A stretch of 64,000 bases of DNA from Sarcocystis neurona (GCA_000727475.1 KL647290.1:1300910-1364909), one strand, 5' to 3'; positions 23,377 to 36,127 are shown, numbered from the stretch's first letter. Program-made: numbers and translations. The notes: generated from the sequence alone by a model not told the origin.

Positions 23377-26300
23377 CTAGAAATTTTCACACGCTGCAAC
23401 GCAAGCCTTTATCCTACCGCCAAACCTTTTCCCACCTGCAGTTCTGTTCCGCAGGGTGAGAGGTCGTCCAGAACGCTGCTGCTGCGGATACTTGGCCTTC
23501 TCTTCTGCCTCCTTTTTCGTAAACTGTCCTGCGCCTCCATTTTCCTGCACGGGTGCATGACCGTCCACAAAGGCCTGCTGCTGCCGCTCCCATTCTTTGG
23601 AGTCAAAGGTGCCGAACAGCTTCGAGAGTTCTTCCTTCTGCTGTTGCAGTGCGCGTTTTCTCTGCTCCAGCTCCCCTTGCTGCTGCGCGACTCGATCGAC
23701 CAAAATGGCCAGTCTCTCCTGGTGCTGCTGCTTCATCTGCTGCAACCGTTGCGTGCGCCTCGGTACTGTAGTTTCTGGGTGCGGCTGACCTGCAAATTCA
23801 GTGCTCTGTTCTGCGAGGGAAAACGACTTTTGATCTCTGAGTGAGTTACGCCCTCCTTTGTCACAGTCCTGCTCATGAGCTGCTTTAACTGCAATGTGTA
23901 ACCGTGCTGTTGCTTCCGGCAACAACTCAGATTCTTCCGCAGGCCGGACTGCGACAACAGCTGCTTTGCTGCAGTCCTGCCTTCCTTCTTGGGGTGGTTT
24001 CTCTTCTCCACATCCAGGCAAAGTTGCACATCTCCAGTCTCCAACTTTAAGACGCGTACAGCCTGTGTTTGTTGGTCTCGCTGAAAGAGTCGTTGTTGTT
24101 TTGCCTTCACTGTCTTCGTTTGTGCCTGCACCAGTGATTATCTCTCTCACTTGCGGAGCTCCAACCTGCTGGCTCTTGGACCCCCCACTAGAGTGTTTTT
24201 TTCCAAGCTCTCGCCGGGGGTCTGAGAACACTTTTGCGTCCACGTTAGTCACACTGCTATGTGATATCGTCGTGGTCTCCCTCTCTCCCTCTTCTGTTGA
24301 ATTCGCAAATGCTGTTCCCTGCGAAGTCGCCGTCTCAGGTGACATTTTGGAAAGTGATGGTACCTGGGCATCGGGGGGCTGCTGTTCGTCTCGGTGCTTG
24401 CGCGCTTGCTGGTGTCGATCTGGGACTTTATAATCGTTAACGCTTCCCGTGGTGGCGACATGCGTTTTTCTGTGGCTTTTTTTTTCCGCTGCGTTCGTAG
24501 GTGCCTGGGTAACTTCCTCGGCATTAGATTCACGGATCGAGGTCGTTGACTTTGGCTGTGAGCTTTCCTCTGCCTCGCAAGGCTGCCTCCTCGGCCCCGA
24601 CTGCACGTCAGCTTGTTTGCCATTCTCACGCTGTCTCCTCTCCTCCTGTTTCGTGTACTCGCCTTCAACAGGAAAAGCTGTGAATATTTGTGACGGCTGC
24701 TCGAAGTGTGAGGCCACAAACTCCAGGTTTTCTGTGGATACGCTTGGGACCTGCGGACCAGCTGCCGAATGTTCTAACGAATCCTGGAACGAAGGCAGCC
24801 AAGGGCTACGCACGATATCCGAAAAAACCGATTTTGTGGAATTGTGGGTAGCAGTGTCTATGTGGTGCTCCTTGTCAGGTTTGTTGTCGTCTCCTTGCTG
24901 TTTATCGCGGCTGACGTCTCGTTCGTAATCGCTCTCTCGATGAAGACGCTGCGCTAACTGCTGCTGCGATGAGTGCTCCGCCATCTGCTGCGGCTGCGGA
25001 GGACGTTCTACGTTGTGCGGCTTTTGCTTGTCCCGGTTACTCTCCTTCTGGTACTGTGGGTGCCCTTTCTTCTCTGTCTTGTCTCGCTCCTGAGCTGTTC
25101 TACCTGGTGATGCTTTAGCGAGCTCCTCGATACGAGGTGGCTGCACGAATTCCTTCAGCGCAATCTTGAATTGTCTCATTTGATAAAGGCTGCTGGTGCC
25201 AGTGGCTAAAGGTGAAGTTCCGCCGTCCGGACCATTAGAGCCACCCAGGTGCTGAGACGATGCACTGTGCTGGACCTCCGTCAAATCCGGTGTTGGTGGT
25301 GGGGCAAAGGACCCTGCGGGCATTTCAGCTGCCTCGTGTGCAGCAGCAAGAAGGTCCGAGTTCAGCGCGAGCACTCGAGCGGTTGCACTCTGTATTCGCG
25401 TCCACTGCATGAAGCTCTCGAACAGAGGGTAATTTTCGACTGCGCACGTGTCCTGGGAAGGTTCCTTACTTGGCGCAGGCGATACACTTTGCAGCTGTTC
25501 AGGCTGCTCGCTGTCTTCTTGTCGCAACTTCTGCCGTTCCTGCCTAACCGTCTCCTTTCCCCGCTTATGTATGAGCTTTAGTTGCTGCACCAGCTGAAGC
25601 TGCAGCAAATGAAGCACCTGCAGCTGCTGACGTAACATTTGATAGGCCCTCAGCTGCTGCTGCCCCTTGTCAACGTCCCGCCCTAAGGCAAAGATCTCTT
25701 CAAGAAGTTGCTGCTGCTGCTGCTGAAGCTGTTCTTGCTGTTGGTCTTGTTCCCTCTGCTGTTGCTCGCCGTCACTCCGCCCTGGCTGCCCACGCACATG
25801 CTGCTGCCAGTTATATTCCCCCCCGCCACCACTGCCATTTTCTCGTTTCTTCTTGCTGCTCGAGCGTTGCTGAGGTTGATCATAATTGAAAAACAACTGT
25901 GGAGAATTCTGAATTAGCACCTGAGACAGATTTACCTGCTGGGGCAGCTCAACATCAGGAGCTTTCGTTCCCCACATTACTTTCTGCTCTTGCCCTCGTA
26001 CATCTGGGGCGCTATCTGGTGGACTTCCAACAGGTTGAACTTGCTCTACTCCGGTGTCTCTTTCGTCTTGGCTCCGCATCTGTTGGTGAACCTGCTGTTC
26101 AGTTGGAACACCAAAGTCAAGCGCCTGCCGCTGTACAATGTGCTGCAAAGCACGAGGAGCACCTGCTCGGTCTAGTATCTCTTTTGGCACTTCTACGACG
26201 CTTAAAGAGTTGGGGTGGCGCTTCTCCGGTGAAATCAGCTCCTGTTGCTGCTGCGGTTTTTGTGACTCCTCCAGCTGCTGCCACGTACGAAAAATGTGAT

Positions 26301-27156
26301 TGTGTTCTTGATGTTGCATGTTGCGCTGCTGTTGCAACCGCCAAAATCCTGGGTGCTGCTGCTGCTGCACCTGCGTCTCCCCTACCAGCAGCCGCCTCAC
26401 AGCTGTACCAATTTCTTGCTCGTGTCCTCTGTGCTGAACCTGTTGCGGCTGCACCTTCTTTTTCCCCTCCAGTTGCTGCGGTCTCACGTGAGCGAAATGC
26501 TGCTGGTGTCGTTCTTGCTGCTCTGATTGCTGGTGCCATTCGCAGTCCTCCTCTTTTTGCTGCATGCCTCGTACCTCTGGATGAGCGGTGCGTTTCTGCA
26601 GCTCCCAGTCGTGCATTAACTTGCGCAGCTGGGGTAGCTTTCCCAGCGACTGCTCCGCCTGGTGATCTTGCTTGTTAAGTTCGACTCGCACCTGCCTCTT
26701 TGGGAACCGCTGATGTCTTCGGTGCTCTGTCAACTCATGCTCCTCTTGTCCCAGCGACAGCTGTTGCAGCGTTCGAGGCGAATGTCGCTGCCGACCTGTG
26801 AATGTCCTTTTCCGTTGGTGCCTCTGGCAGTGAGGCTGGTGTAGCTGGAGCGCCGTTCGTTGTATCACCAAAGCATCTGGACCAGGGCTAGAACTGGCTG
26901 CTGTGTCTGCTAAAGAAGGGTCTTGCATCTGTTGCACCTCCCCTCTATAACTGCCAAACCATTTGTGTTGCGGTTCTACTTGCCTGGCCTCGAAAAAGTT
27001 GCCATGTGCCGGTGTAGGATTGTCGAGTAGTTCGACTAACGCTGGGGCCCCTGACCTGCGGGGAGGTGTTTCTTCGCTTGCTCTTGACGATGCTGCTGCT
27101 GCTGTTGCTGCTACGCCAGCTGTGCAGACAGCAACAATACGAAGCACACGTAGCAT
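23377..27156 (-). CDS. large Gln-rich secreted protein, function unknown
   Basis: A single open frame of 1259 residues. I chose the ATG at 27156 over one 23 codons upstream because it starts directly with a good signal peptide (MLRVLRIVAVCTAGVAATAA). After the leader come about 100 ordinary residues. A long Gln/His/Arg-rich segment follows (roughly 110-640), likely forming coiled coil. A less repetitive middle part contains helical stretches such as NYPLFESFMQWTRIQSATAR, then a Lys/Glu/Thr/Ser-rich part with a few cysteines. A Gln-rich coiled-coil-like segment (QQQGELEQRKRALQQQKEE) lies near the C-terminus. The protein is secreted or enters an organelle, by inference from the leader. Introns are possible but not needed. 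The sense strand carries CAG, so the triplet tracts read Gln. No family recognised. Confidence 0.65.
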   Translation of the reverse strand: MLRVLRIVAVCTAGVAATAAAASSRASEETPPRRSGAPALVELLDNPTPAHGNFFEARQVEPQHKWFGSYRGEVQQMQDPSLADTAASSSPGPDALVIQRTALQLHQPHCQRHQRKRTFTGRQRHSPRTLQQLSLGQEEHELTEHRRHQRFPKRQVRVELNKQDHQAEQSLGKLPQLRKLMHDWELQKRTAHPEVRGMQQKEEDCEWHQQSEQQERHQQHFAHVRPQQLEGKKKVQPQQVQHRGHEQEIGTAVRRLLVGETQVQQQQHPGFWRLQQQRNMQHQEHNHIFRTWQQLEESQKPQQQQELISPEKRHPNSLSVVEVPKEILDRAGAPRALQHIVQRQALDFGVPTEQQVHQQMRSQDERDTGVEQVQPVGSPPDSAPDVRGQEQKVMWGTKAPDVELPQQVNLSQVLIQNSPQLFFNYDQPQQRSSSKKKRENGSGGGGEYNWQQHVRGQPGRSDGEQQQREQDQQQEQLQQQQQQLLEEIFALGRDVDKGQQQLRAYQMLRQQLQVLHLLQLQLVQQLKLIHKRGKETVRQERQKLRQEDSEQPEQLQSVSPAPSKEPSQDTCAVENYPLFESFMQWTRIQSATARVLALNSDLLAAAHEAAEMPAGSFAPPPTPDLTEVQHSASSQHLGGSNGPDGGTSPLATGTSSLYQMRQFKIALKEFVQPPRIEELAKASPGRTAQERDKTEKKGHPQYQKESNRDKQKPHNVERPPQPQQMAEHSSQQQLAQRLHRESDYERDVSRDKQQGDDNKPDKEHHIDTATHNSTKSVFSDIVRSPWLPSFQDSLEHSAAGPQVPSVSTENLEFVASHFEQPSQIFTAFPVEGEYTKQEERRQRENGKQADVQSGPRRQPCEAEESSQPKSTTSIRESNAEEVTQAPTNAAEKKSHRKTHVATTGSVNDYKVPDRHQQARKHRDEQQPPDAQVPSLSKMSPETATSQGTAFANSTEEGERETTTISHSSVTNVDAKVFSDPRRELGKKHSSGGSKSQQVGAPQVREIITGAGTNEDSEGKTTTTLSARPTNTGCTRLKVGDWRCATLPGCGEEKPPQEGRQDCSKAAVVAVRPAEESELLPEATARLHIAVKAAHEQDCDKGGRNSLRDQKSFSLAEQSTEFAGQPHPETTVPRRTQRLQQMKQQHQERLAILVDRVAQQQGELEQRKRALQQQKEELSKLFGTFDSKEWERQQQAFVDGHAPVQENGGAGQFTKKEAEEKAKYPQQQRSGRPLTLRNRTAGGKRFGGRIKACVAACENF

Positions 27157-30100
27157 GATTTCGTCTGTGTAATGCCGTGCAAGTGGTTTTGCAGAGAGAG
27201 GAAACGTGGCGTCCGCCTCGAGCATTTTTCACCTCATTTCTGGCAATACATCCCACAAAGACTTGGTCAGGTTGTCTACCGTCGCATGGATATGGACTCC
27301 CGTCCCCTTTCTTATTTTCGCGCAAGAGTCATTTTACCCGACTCCCGCGCGGACACAAATTACTGTAGCAGGACCTACGTTTTGGAATGAAGACACCTTA
27401 AATAATCTTCGTTTCCTGCAGTGTTAGAAGAAGAAGTGGAGGCCTACGCGTCCCATCAACGCCTGTGCAGACTCACGTACCCTCGCAGGGGCTTGCGTGT
27501 CCCTCTTCTGTGTATATTTGTGTATAGTCGCCAGAGGTTTTTTGATTGTGATATAACCCTGTGCACCTTCAAGTATTGACTTCCCGTACACTGAAGCGAC
27601 GTTTACAAGCGGCGTCGATTACAACACATGCAAACCCACAAGGGCTACCATGAATCACCAACTGTGAGGCATGATGTCGCCGCATAGTATACTGTAACGT
27701 ACGGTATTGTTCCCGTGTTTAAGCTTACGGGTCAAGCCCTGCAGAACCACCAAATTAAAGCTGAACGTGCGCAGGTGTCTCTTGGTGTATGGGCTATGTG
27801 CTTATTGTGTGCCACTGCCACGGCACGCGTTGGAACGCTTTCCGGGCAAGCCACGTTAGCTGACACCTCATGCTAGCAACACAGAATTGCTATTCTGTGT
27901 CGTTCCGGAAGTCCCCTTTAGCGGGCGAGTATATATTTTTGTCTGAAGCGGCGTTACAACCTAAAGTGAAGTGAAGATTTGGGGCCTTCATAGGCTACAC
28001 AAGTAACCTTTGGTTGCACGGAGTAGGACTGAGGTCGGTTGCGTCCTTCTTGGTTTGTTTCGCTCTAGGTGCGGTGTCTGGAAAACGCCGAACCCTGACG
28101 GCCAAAAGCAGGCAGGAAAGTACGCTAATCCTAAGGTGCAGACAGACGCAGACACTCGCTGCAGACAAAACCTGCAGACGGAAAAGCTCAGGATTCACAG
28201 CGCTGTAGTGCATACCGGCGGGAACAAATACGAAAAGGATTTTCGCACAGTCAAGAGGATGCAGCATGCTACGGACAACCAACCCACGGGCGAAAGCGTC
28301 ACAAATGACAGTGGAGCGTGCTTAGCGCAAATGCTCGCTCTTCTACTGCTTTAAGGTTCGTGGGTCGTCCTAATTCTCCTTTTCGCTCAGCTAAACGTTC
28401 GTTTTGCCGTTGTGTCCAACGGGTTTGCGAGAGCCACTCGTGCGCGTAGTGCTGTAGATGGTGCTTCACGCTCGAATCGACCGCCTGGTGGTGATTCACC
28501 TCCTTTGGTGACCTGCTCATTCTCTTGACGCCGCCGCCTTCCGACTCTCCCGCAAGTGCACCCGAAGCAATGGCAACACAAGTTGCGGATCTGAATACAA
28601 ACGCAGGCAGCGGCTGTAGAAGCAGAACCAGCAGCAACATCAACGTCCTCAGTACCGCCGGCAGGAGCAAGTAAACCGAACAGCCGTGTTGGCAGTTAGC
28701 CGACCACAGCTATCTCAGAAAGCCAGGCGATGCACGGGCAGAGTTCCTTGCTCAGCTCGAAACCCATACACATCTCGGAACTTAGGGCCACAGTGCTGCC
28801 TCAAAACTTTGGGTTTGCGCCCGCGTTGACTATTTGGCGCGTGTATGCAAGTACATGCACACACTGTTGATCTAGCTTCGACGCTCTAGTTTGAATTCCT
28901 CCCCGAGCTTCTACAGCAAGTGCAAGACCGTTCGCACAGGAACAGTAGGAGCACTTGTACGACTGGCGACTCGCAGGTGTAACAGCAGTTGTCTGCCAGA
29001 AGAGCAGCTCAGTAGTAGATTCGGCAGCGGTATTGCGATTGGCAGTGTGCTTGTCTGAACACGAACGTCGGCGTTGGAGGAGACGTATTGGTGTTCGACC
29101 AAAAATGACGAATTCCACCACAAGCAACTATTAACCTGATACTCCAGACAACTGTTCTCTTGTGTACTAGCTGGAGGCATAAGAAGAGCAGTGGAAGCCG
29201 TAAAACTAACGACGAATTCAATAGCAACTCTACCTCTACTACCAGTATTGCCACCAGCGGTACCCGTATGCATCTGTGTGGCGTCAACGGCAACACTCTG
29301 GTGTAATATTTGTTTTTTGGAGGCCAGTAGGGTCAAAGGAGTGTACACACATTCACATGATCATGACTGCACAATGTGAAGGCGGCGGTTCATGTAAACT
29401 GCACACACTACGTATGTACAAATATATGTACACATGATGATGCAACATCCTGTACACGAAAGCAGTTGAATTTCTCCTGCTTTCTGCGTGTCTTTAGCTG
29501 CTGCAATAGCCTACATATAGAAGGAGATCTCCACTATCTCTTCCTATTGGTGTTTTCAAGTTTTCAACCACTGCAATACAGAGAGTCGCGTTTACGTGTG
29601 CTTATTGAAGCCGTCTCTTGTACTGGTCATGAATCCAATGATGTTGCAACTCAACAGCGCTGCTTCGCCTTCGGCCGTCTACCAGTATCAGTCGAGAGAA
29701 CGTGCAGCTGGACTTTATGTGCCACGCCCCGAATATGCGCGATAGTGCATCTAGTAAGTAATAGCGTGCAAGCTGCGTAGTCTCTTGACAGTAATGGCTG
29801 CAAAATGTCAGCTAACCAACTCTGTTAAACACTATCGCTGCATCATTACAAGGAAATAAATAATCTTGTAGAGACTGTCAGCCGCAAGTGTCATCGCCAA
29901 GAACCGTTGGCACAAGTGAAGAGAAGCAGTACAGCCGAGCAGAGAGGACGCGCTGTTCACATATCTGCTACAGGTCGCAATACAAAAATTTCGAGTTTCT
30001 GCATAGATGTAGAAGTGTAACACATAAAGTGCGTGCATAACTGTGACAGGATTGGTGGGCTGCCTGATGTGCGCTGACTGCTTGAGTGTCACCTCAGTAT

Positions 30101-33100
30101 GACGCAGGGGAGAGAACGCACACTGCCCTTTTTCTGCATAAGTGGGGGACCCATAAGCGGACACATTTGGTTAGTCGTGTTCTTTGAACGTGTGAGCCGC
30201 CAGATATGCACAAACACGTTGAAGGTGGAAAATCACGTGCTCCTACCTCACAAGACAGTGATACAGGCCAGACTGGAAATGCATTCATCCTTTATCTACG
30301 ACTCTGGAGTCGAAAATATAATATACTTGTGCTTTGTTCAGCCGCGGCTACGTTGATAGCTTCAGCAGCCTAACGCATTGCACAGGTCTACCTGCACCCG
30401 CACTAATGGAGGGCACTTCATTAAGTTTTGGAATTTTTCTTTGGGCTAACTGACCGTGTTGTACTGCAAGATGTGGGGAAGATACCTGCTCGTGCCCAAA
30501 TCGGATTTTGGGCGCCGAATTTCTGAAAAGTAACTTTGCAGGTAGACAGTATAATCGCTTAGGCACGGCCAAAATGCTCAGCAGTCTTACCTCTACTTGA
30601 CAATGAATATACTGCCTTCGTGAGCACGCTGGTGCTCCCTCTTTTTCCAAATGATATGCTCGAATCGTGGAGTACAATGACCTAGGCGGTGACTCACTGC
30701 AGAACCATCAGATTCTTGATGTTAAAGTGGAAGGGTACACACTGGTGCACACGTGCACTCCCAGGAGATTTCACGTCCCTTCACCTACCGTCTCAAGCAG
30801 TGTTCGCAGGATGTACCAGTTTGACGAACTCGCAGTCGCAACTGCAAGTACAGTGTCACGTGGCCCATACTTCGCAGAAATGCATCTTCCTTACTCGAGG
30901 CTAAGCGTCTAGTTTCGAGCGTTCGCGCAAATGCTATGTCTATCCCAGCAAATGATTATTTCTACGAAAGTAGGGACCAAGGTGTCCGTAGATGTTATCG
31001 CCACACGCGCATGCAAAGGCGCAGCTTCGTGTTGCAAATGCTCAGGCCTCACGATGCTTCGTCGAAGAACATGTGGAAAGTACAAAGCAAAGCAAGTGAA
31101 GACTCCAGATCCCCACCACCTCACAGCGGTGTGTTTAACCTGCATTCGTTGACCTACACGGTCGAAGCAAGGACCTCCTCGTTCAAATGGAGTACACACA
31201 TGATACACTGAGATACGTAGACGTGATACGCATCCTACTCATGAAGGGACTTGCACCGGAGTTCCAAAAATATGCAGTGTGGGCGATGCATTCACACACG
31301 CAAACACACATATACAGATTATGATTTTAAAGCAAACCATCCAAGAAGAGAGCTTTCCCACCATGACATTGCGAAGCACGTAGCCTTCGCTCCCATGCGA
31401 ACAAAGCACAAATGTTGCAGCTGAAGTGTGCAGATGCGGCGTCAATGAGTACCTTAGTAAGGCCAACATTTCCAAGCACTAACTGCAGCGTGTCATGTTC
31501 TGCCGGATTCAGAGTCGCACTCGACAGAGAAGTGACCATGGAAAAGAAAATCACTGCCGTTCTGATGTTTTTGCAGTACTTGTGCTCCATCTAGATGTTC
31601 TACACCAGGGCACCACCAGCTGTGGAAGTACTTGCAGAGGCAGAAGGAGCAGTTATAGGGGCCATGGTGTGGTACGTTTCTAAGTGATTACGTAAAGGAA
31701 GTTAGTGGAGACACGAATCACAAGAAGAATCCCCGAGACACTGGTAATATCCTCCGGTAAAGCGCTATAATTTAGGAAGGAGCAGGCCTCCGTACCATTT
31801 GCTGAACCACTTCCTAGCCGATCGATTACACTGCTAAGTGTCCTGATTTTATTGCGTGTGACGCCTGTATACAAACAACGAGAGATACAACAACACCCCA
31901 GGTTACACCCAGTGAGCCGTACACTCGTCGCGGTTGTTGAAACCGCGCGTACAGCATACTGCAACCAATATCTGCAATGGATTTGCACCCCACATAATCT
32001 CATCCGTTGTCGATGGAAGAAAACATAACTGTCGCCACAACAGACAACCGGGCTGAAACTACCGCTTCCCCTACAGTTTCTGGCCTCAAAGATAATATAA
32101 GCATGCCGGCTAGTTTTTTACTAATATTGCGGAGATTATTGCTCTATCTGCTGGCGTGCACAAAGTTGCTGCAATATACCCATGCATTCCGGCAGATATC
32201 TCTTCAACTCTTCGTCATTGTATCTACACACACGTACCTCGATATATGGATAAATAGATGTCGTGCACACATATACACACACCGAAATGTCCTTACGCTT
32301 TTGGGAGGGCGTAGTGGCAAAAGACGTATGGATACATCACATATACGGTATGCAGGGCGCTCTGAACGCCGCAGACCTGTGCATACAGATTGGCCATTCA
32401 CCAGGCTAGCGAAGCATGGGAAGCAAGAAGGAGGGACGTCTAACGTACAACAGGTACATAGATCAGCATGGCACGTAAATAGTTACTGACGGCGACGTAC
32501 AGAAGCACACGGATTCCCTTTTGCGACATTCATAACAGATCCGCTAATTGTTCCCACGTGCATACGCGCATACCGCCGCATCCTGCCCACCTACATGTAT
32601 GCGGGTTTATGACTGTATCCAGTGTCAGGCAGGTTCCTGTGTGCTCCTGCGACACCTTCGTCGTGGGATGCGCGTGTCGCCCACTTCTATGAACAGAGAT
32701 ATCAATGTGCACGCAGCTGTGAATCGTACGTTCCCCCCTTACAAACACGCATGGACACGTATGCGGAAGGATGCTTGTAAATTTACGTATATGTACGTGA
32801 TGCACGCGTAGCATTCACGGATATGCCGTGGACCGCGTTTCATGTGTGCACGTGTAACATGTGCATTGATTTCTTTCTACGCATGTATAAAATAGTTGTG
32901 AGGACAGGTCTGGCGTTACCCGTACATACCTCTTAGGATAGAACCGCTTTGCTTCGGGTCGACTTCCCTACGTATATACTTAGAGCGAGACAAAAGGCAT
33001 TCATATAAGTGAATTTGCTTCGTGGGTACTCGCACGTGGGTGGTCACTTCCATCGGAGCGTCGACCCCTGCATATCTGCTCGTGCACGAAGTGTCGTCGT

Positions 33101-33400
33101 AAGGGCGTTCATCGGTCAGAGGCACGGCATGGAGACACGCGCGCCATACGCGGAGCGCCATGCGCCCGTGCCCGCGGGCTGAACACCCGTTATTGTGTGC
33201 GTAACACACTTGTCGTTGAACAATATTACGTTGGTTGTCCATATTCTGGGTCTTCGTGTGTGCATCTCCTCCGTGTGCGTATCTCGTCCGTATGCGTCTA
33301 TTAACTGTAGACATACCTTTTGTGTATCAAGAGGTAGGCCGTCGCCACCTACCTGCAGAAGGAGGTCCCTGGCTGTCTTGCAGACTTCCAGCCGCATGCA
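27157..33400. other. repeat-poor spacer
   Basis: A plain 6-kb block, with one candidate small gene (28,299-28,640, listed separately). Other frames are below about 160 codons and show no signal peptide, domain or convincing splice chain. I saw no mobile-element coding motif. Confidence 0.6.
28299..28640 (-). CDS. possible small secreted protein
   Basis: The frame has 113 codons from an ATG at 28640. It opens with a strong hydrophobic leader (MLLLVLLLQPLPAFVF) and continues as a polar, His/Gln/Arg/Glu-rich chain (residues about 40-110) without repeats. It lies upstream of, and on the same strand as, the Gln-rich secreted protein. No family is recognised. The leader depends partly on CTG-type codons and could be chance; a plus-strand frame of similar length overlaps it. 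Confidence 0.25.
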   Translation of the reverse strand: MLLLVLLLQPLPAFVFRSATCVAIASGALAGESEGGGVKRMSRSPKEVNHHQAVDSSVKHHLQHYAHEWLSQTRWTQRQNERLAERKGELGRPTNLKAVEERAFALSTLHCHL

Positions 33401-34170
33401 TGCAGTGCAAATTTTTACCGCAGCAGCAGCACGAACATCGGTAGCTACGCGTCTCCGCAGCTACCGCATTGTGCGAGCAACTTACTTCGACATGCACACG
33501 AAGGGACAAAGAAGAAGTCTACCTTTTATCTCTCGGCCGTAAGCTTGTACTATATGGTGTGCAATGTCTTCCTGTATGTGGACGGCGCCGAAGTCTAGCA
33601 GCAGCAACAGAATCTTTGGAGGCAGCCACAGCAACAGAATATAGCAGCGGACCTTTGTAATACGGCAACAACAACAGTTGAGAGTCAAGTGTGAAAAGGC
33701 TCCGACCGCAATACTGAGAAGCTCCCGAATAAAGAGCACCAGGCGCCACCAAACAGCTGCAGCAGCCGTCGCGGAGGGTAACTGCGACAGCAAAGCAGCA
33801 CCGAAGGTGTCTTATCACATGAAGCAGCCGCACCAACAGCAGGCGCATAGTCGTCAGCAGCGGCTGTAATGCAACAAACGTGGAAAAGTACCAGCAGGGA
33901 GGTGCAGCGGGCAACGGCGAGTAACAGGAACTGCAGTAGTTGAGGGGGTCGGGGGCACGAGCTCCGGCGAAGAAACAGCAGCAGCAACAGTAAGACCATC
34001 GCTGCCGTAGCAACACAGAAGCCGCTCTGGGTCCTGACATACACTTTCCGAGCTGCCTTCACCTACGTGTGCCGCAACAACAACATGAATTATCAGACGC
34101 AACCGTAGCAGTAGCACAGACAGCAACATCCCAACACAGCAGCGCCGCAGGCGCGCCTATGCACCTTTGT

Positions 34171-34185
34171 GTGTGTGTGTGTGTG

Positions 34186-34216
<31 letters not shown>
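34171..34216. repeat. composite (GT)n(CT)n(TA)n microsatellite
   Basis: Three different dinucleotide runs directly abut one another. Confidence 0.9.
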
Positions 34217-34218
<2 letters not shown>

Positions 34219-35749
34219 CAGTGAAAGAGAGAGACGCACGTACGCGCATATTTATGTGTGTACATTTCTTTGTTCTGTCTGTCTACCTATTGGCGCAGCT
34301 GTCTACAGCTGTCCTTATCATCTGCTTAAGTCGCTGGCGCAGCATTTGCGCCGCAGGAGCAGAGTCGCCAAGACAGGAAGCCGTGCGAGCGAAGAAGTGA
34401 CGCCTCACAGAGCAGTGTTAGCACCAGCACCAGCGGAGAGACTCCTTCCATTTGCACAGCGTTACTGCAGCAGAAGGCGCGCCACTTTTTATCGAGCAAC
34501 AGCAGCCGCAGCAGCCCCGTTGAATCATAGCGCACCGTTAGCACTTCCGCAGTTGTGGACAGGATACAGCTCCGCGCCTGGCCGCCTCACAGAGTCTTCT
34601 GCGCATACAAGCAGCGTAAGATAAGAGGATTTCTCATGAAGCGCCATCGTAGCCGTCGTTACTATTAGTAGGAGAAAAGAGGAAAATAGCTACTGTTGTT
34701 ATACGGGAGTGTGCAATGTGCAAGTTTCATCCTCTCCGCTGACAACACCCCTTCCTCTTCTTCTGCCCCCTCATTTCCGTGAATTTAATCTTCATTAAAG
34801 GATATCACGTCTCTCGTTTCTCTGCTGGGGGTCTTCCGCCGCATACAAAAAGGCAACGCCGCGGCGCGAAAGCGCACTTCGAGTGTGCGTACACACCCTG
34901 CGTCCAACGAGGCATCGGGCTGGCGCACCAGTGACAAAAAGTGACGCGCACTGTGGCTGCCTCCCTTCTCGCCACGACGCCACCAGCAAGGGCAGCAGCA
35001 ACAGCAGCACTTGCAGTTCCAAGAACAGAAACAACAGCGACAGCAGCGACGAAGGCAACAGCGCACAGCAGGGGCAGCAGCAAGACAGACCACCAGGGCG
35101 GCGTCGAACGGGCTGTACCTACACCAGCTGCCGCGTGAAGTCGCATAGATCAAGCTATGCGCTTCCGCACGCTGTGCCGGTGCTGCTGTTGCAGCGAGAC
35201 GGCCGCGCCGGCAGCAGTCGGCCGAGGTAGCAGCGGGGCGACAGCAGCACAAGCAGCTGCAGTGACACAAGGTTAAGGCAGCCTTTCTTGCATCTCTCGT
35301 AGATCTGACACACAGCAACCAAAGGGGGGAAGAGGCTCCACACGAAAGGAGCAGCAGGAACTGCAGCAGGCCACGCACCAGCGACAACCAAAGAGCGGCA
35401 TCGGCAGGTGCGCCGGGGCGACTCAGCAGCACCAGCAGCACAGGAAGCAGATGGACAAATAGCAACTGCAGGCGGAGAAGCCGCAGGAGTCGCAGCAGCG
35501 GCCCCGGCAGCACAGGCAGCTACAACAGGAGTTTTAGGTGGCGCAGACGCGCAGCACTTGTGCTGCCGGAAGGGCGAGACTGCAAACAGGGGAGGACGGA
35601 GGGAGAAGCCGCAACACTTGTCTGCATGCAGAAACAATCGCAGCCCGAGCAGCAGATGACGTTTGCAACCTCACTAAGAATTTCTAATGAATGAACGTTT
35701 GTACAGACATGTACATTTCTCTGCCTGATACGCAAGCCGGCGTGCCTAT

Positions 35750-35975
35750 ATCTGTATATATATATACATGTGTATGTATATATGTCTGGATGTAGAAATG
35801 TATGGACGTAACGACCCGTGTCAACATTTCTGCATACACACGTATGTATATGTCCCCGACGATTCATCAGTATTCGTGCGTTGGTATACATATACATGCA
35901 TGTGTATATATTTGTATACGTATATATATGTGTATATAGATATGTATATATATATATGCATATACATATAGAGAG
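35750..35975. repeat. TA/CATA simple-repeat cluster upstream of tRNase Z
   Basis: Runs of TATA, CATA and GTATA end in a short GA run at about 35,970-35,980, roughly 150 bases before the proposed start of the tRNase Z gene. Confidence 0.85.
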
Positions 35976-36127
35976 AGAGAAGGGAAGAAAGAAAGAATGA
36001 GCAACATTTTTACATTTGTACGAGGTCATTTCGAGATCTTTTTCTGAGGGGCGATTTTTCAGTATGTAGCGTCCAGGTAGCTGCACGTGGCGCATGGTGG
36101 GCAGCAGCGGAAGGCATCTGCTGTAAG

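Larger units (their letters stand above)
33400..36127. other. CAG-rich block, possibly introns of an unresolved minus-strand gene
   Basis: Plus-strand CAG is dense at 33,590-34,130 and 34,970-35,530, yet plus-strand frames are short. The longest frames are minus-strand Leu/Cys/Val-rich readings of CTG. Exon-like pieces on the minus strand include one near 35,310-35,255 after a TGTGTCAG acceptor (IYERCKKGCLNLV). If exons carry sense CAG and introns sense CTG, as in the FKBP gene, this block would be intronic on the minus strand. TA/CATA repeats occupy 35,750-35,975. Confidence 0.35.

Noticed and set aside
23894..24928. Several plus-strand frames of 100-180 codons opposite the Gln-rich gene
   Set aside because: They are antisense shadows of a 1259-codon minus-strand frame, with Cys- and Ser-rich composition and no consistent splice chain.
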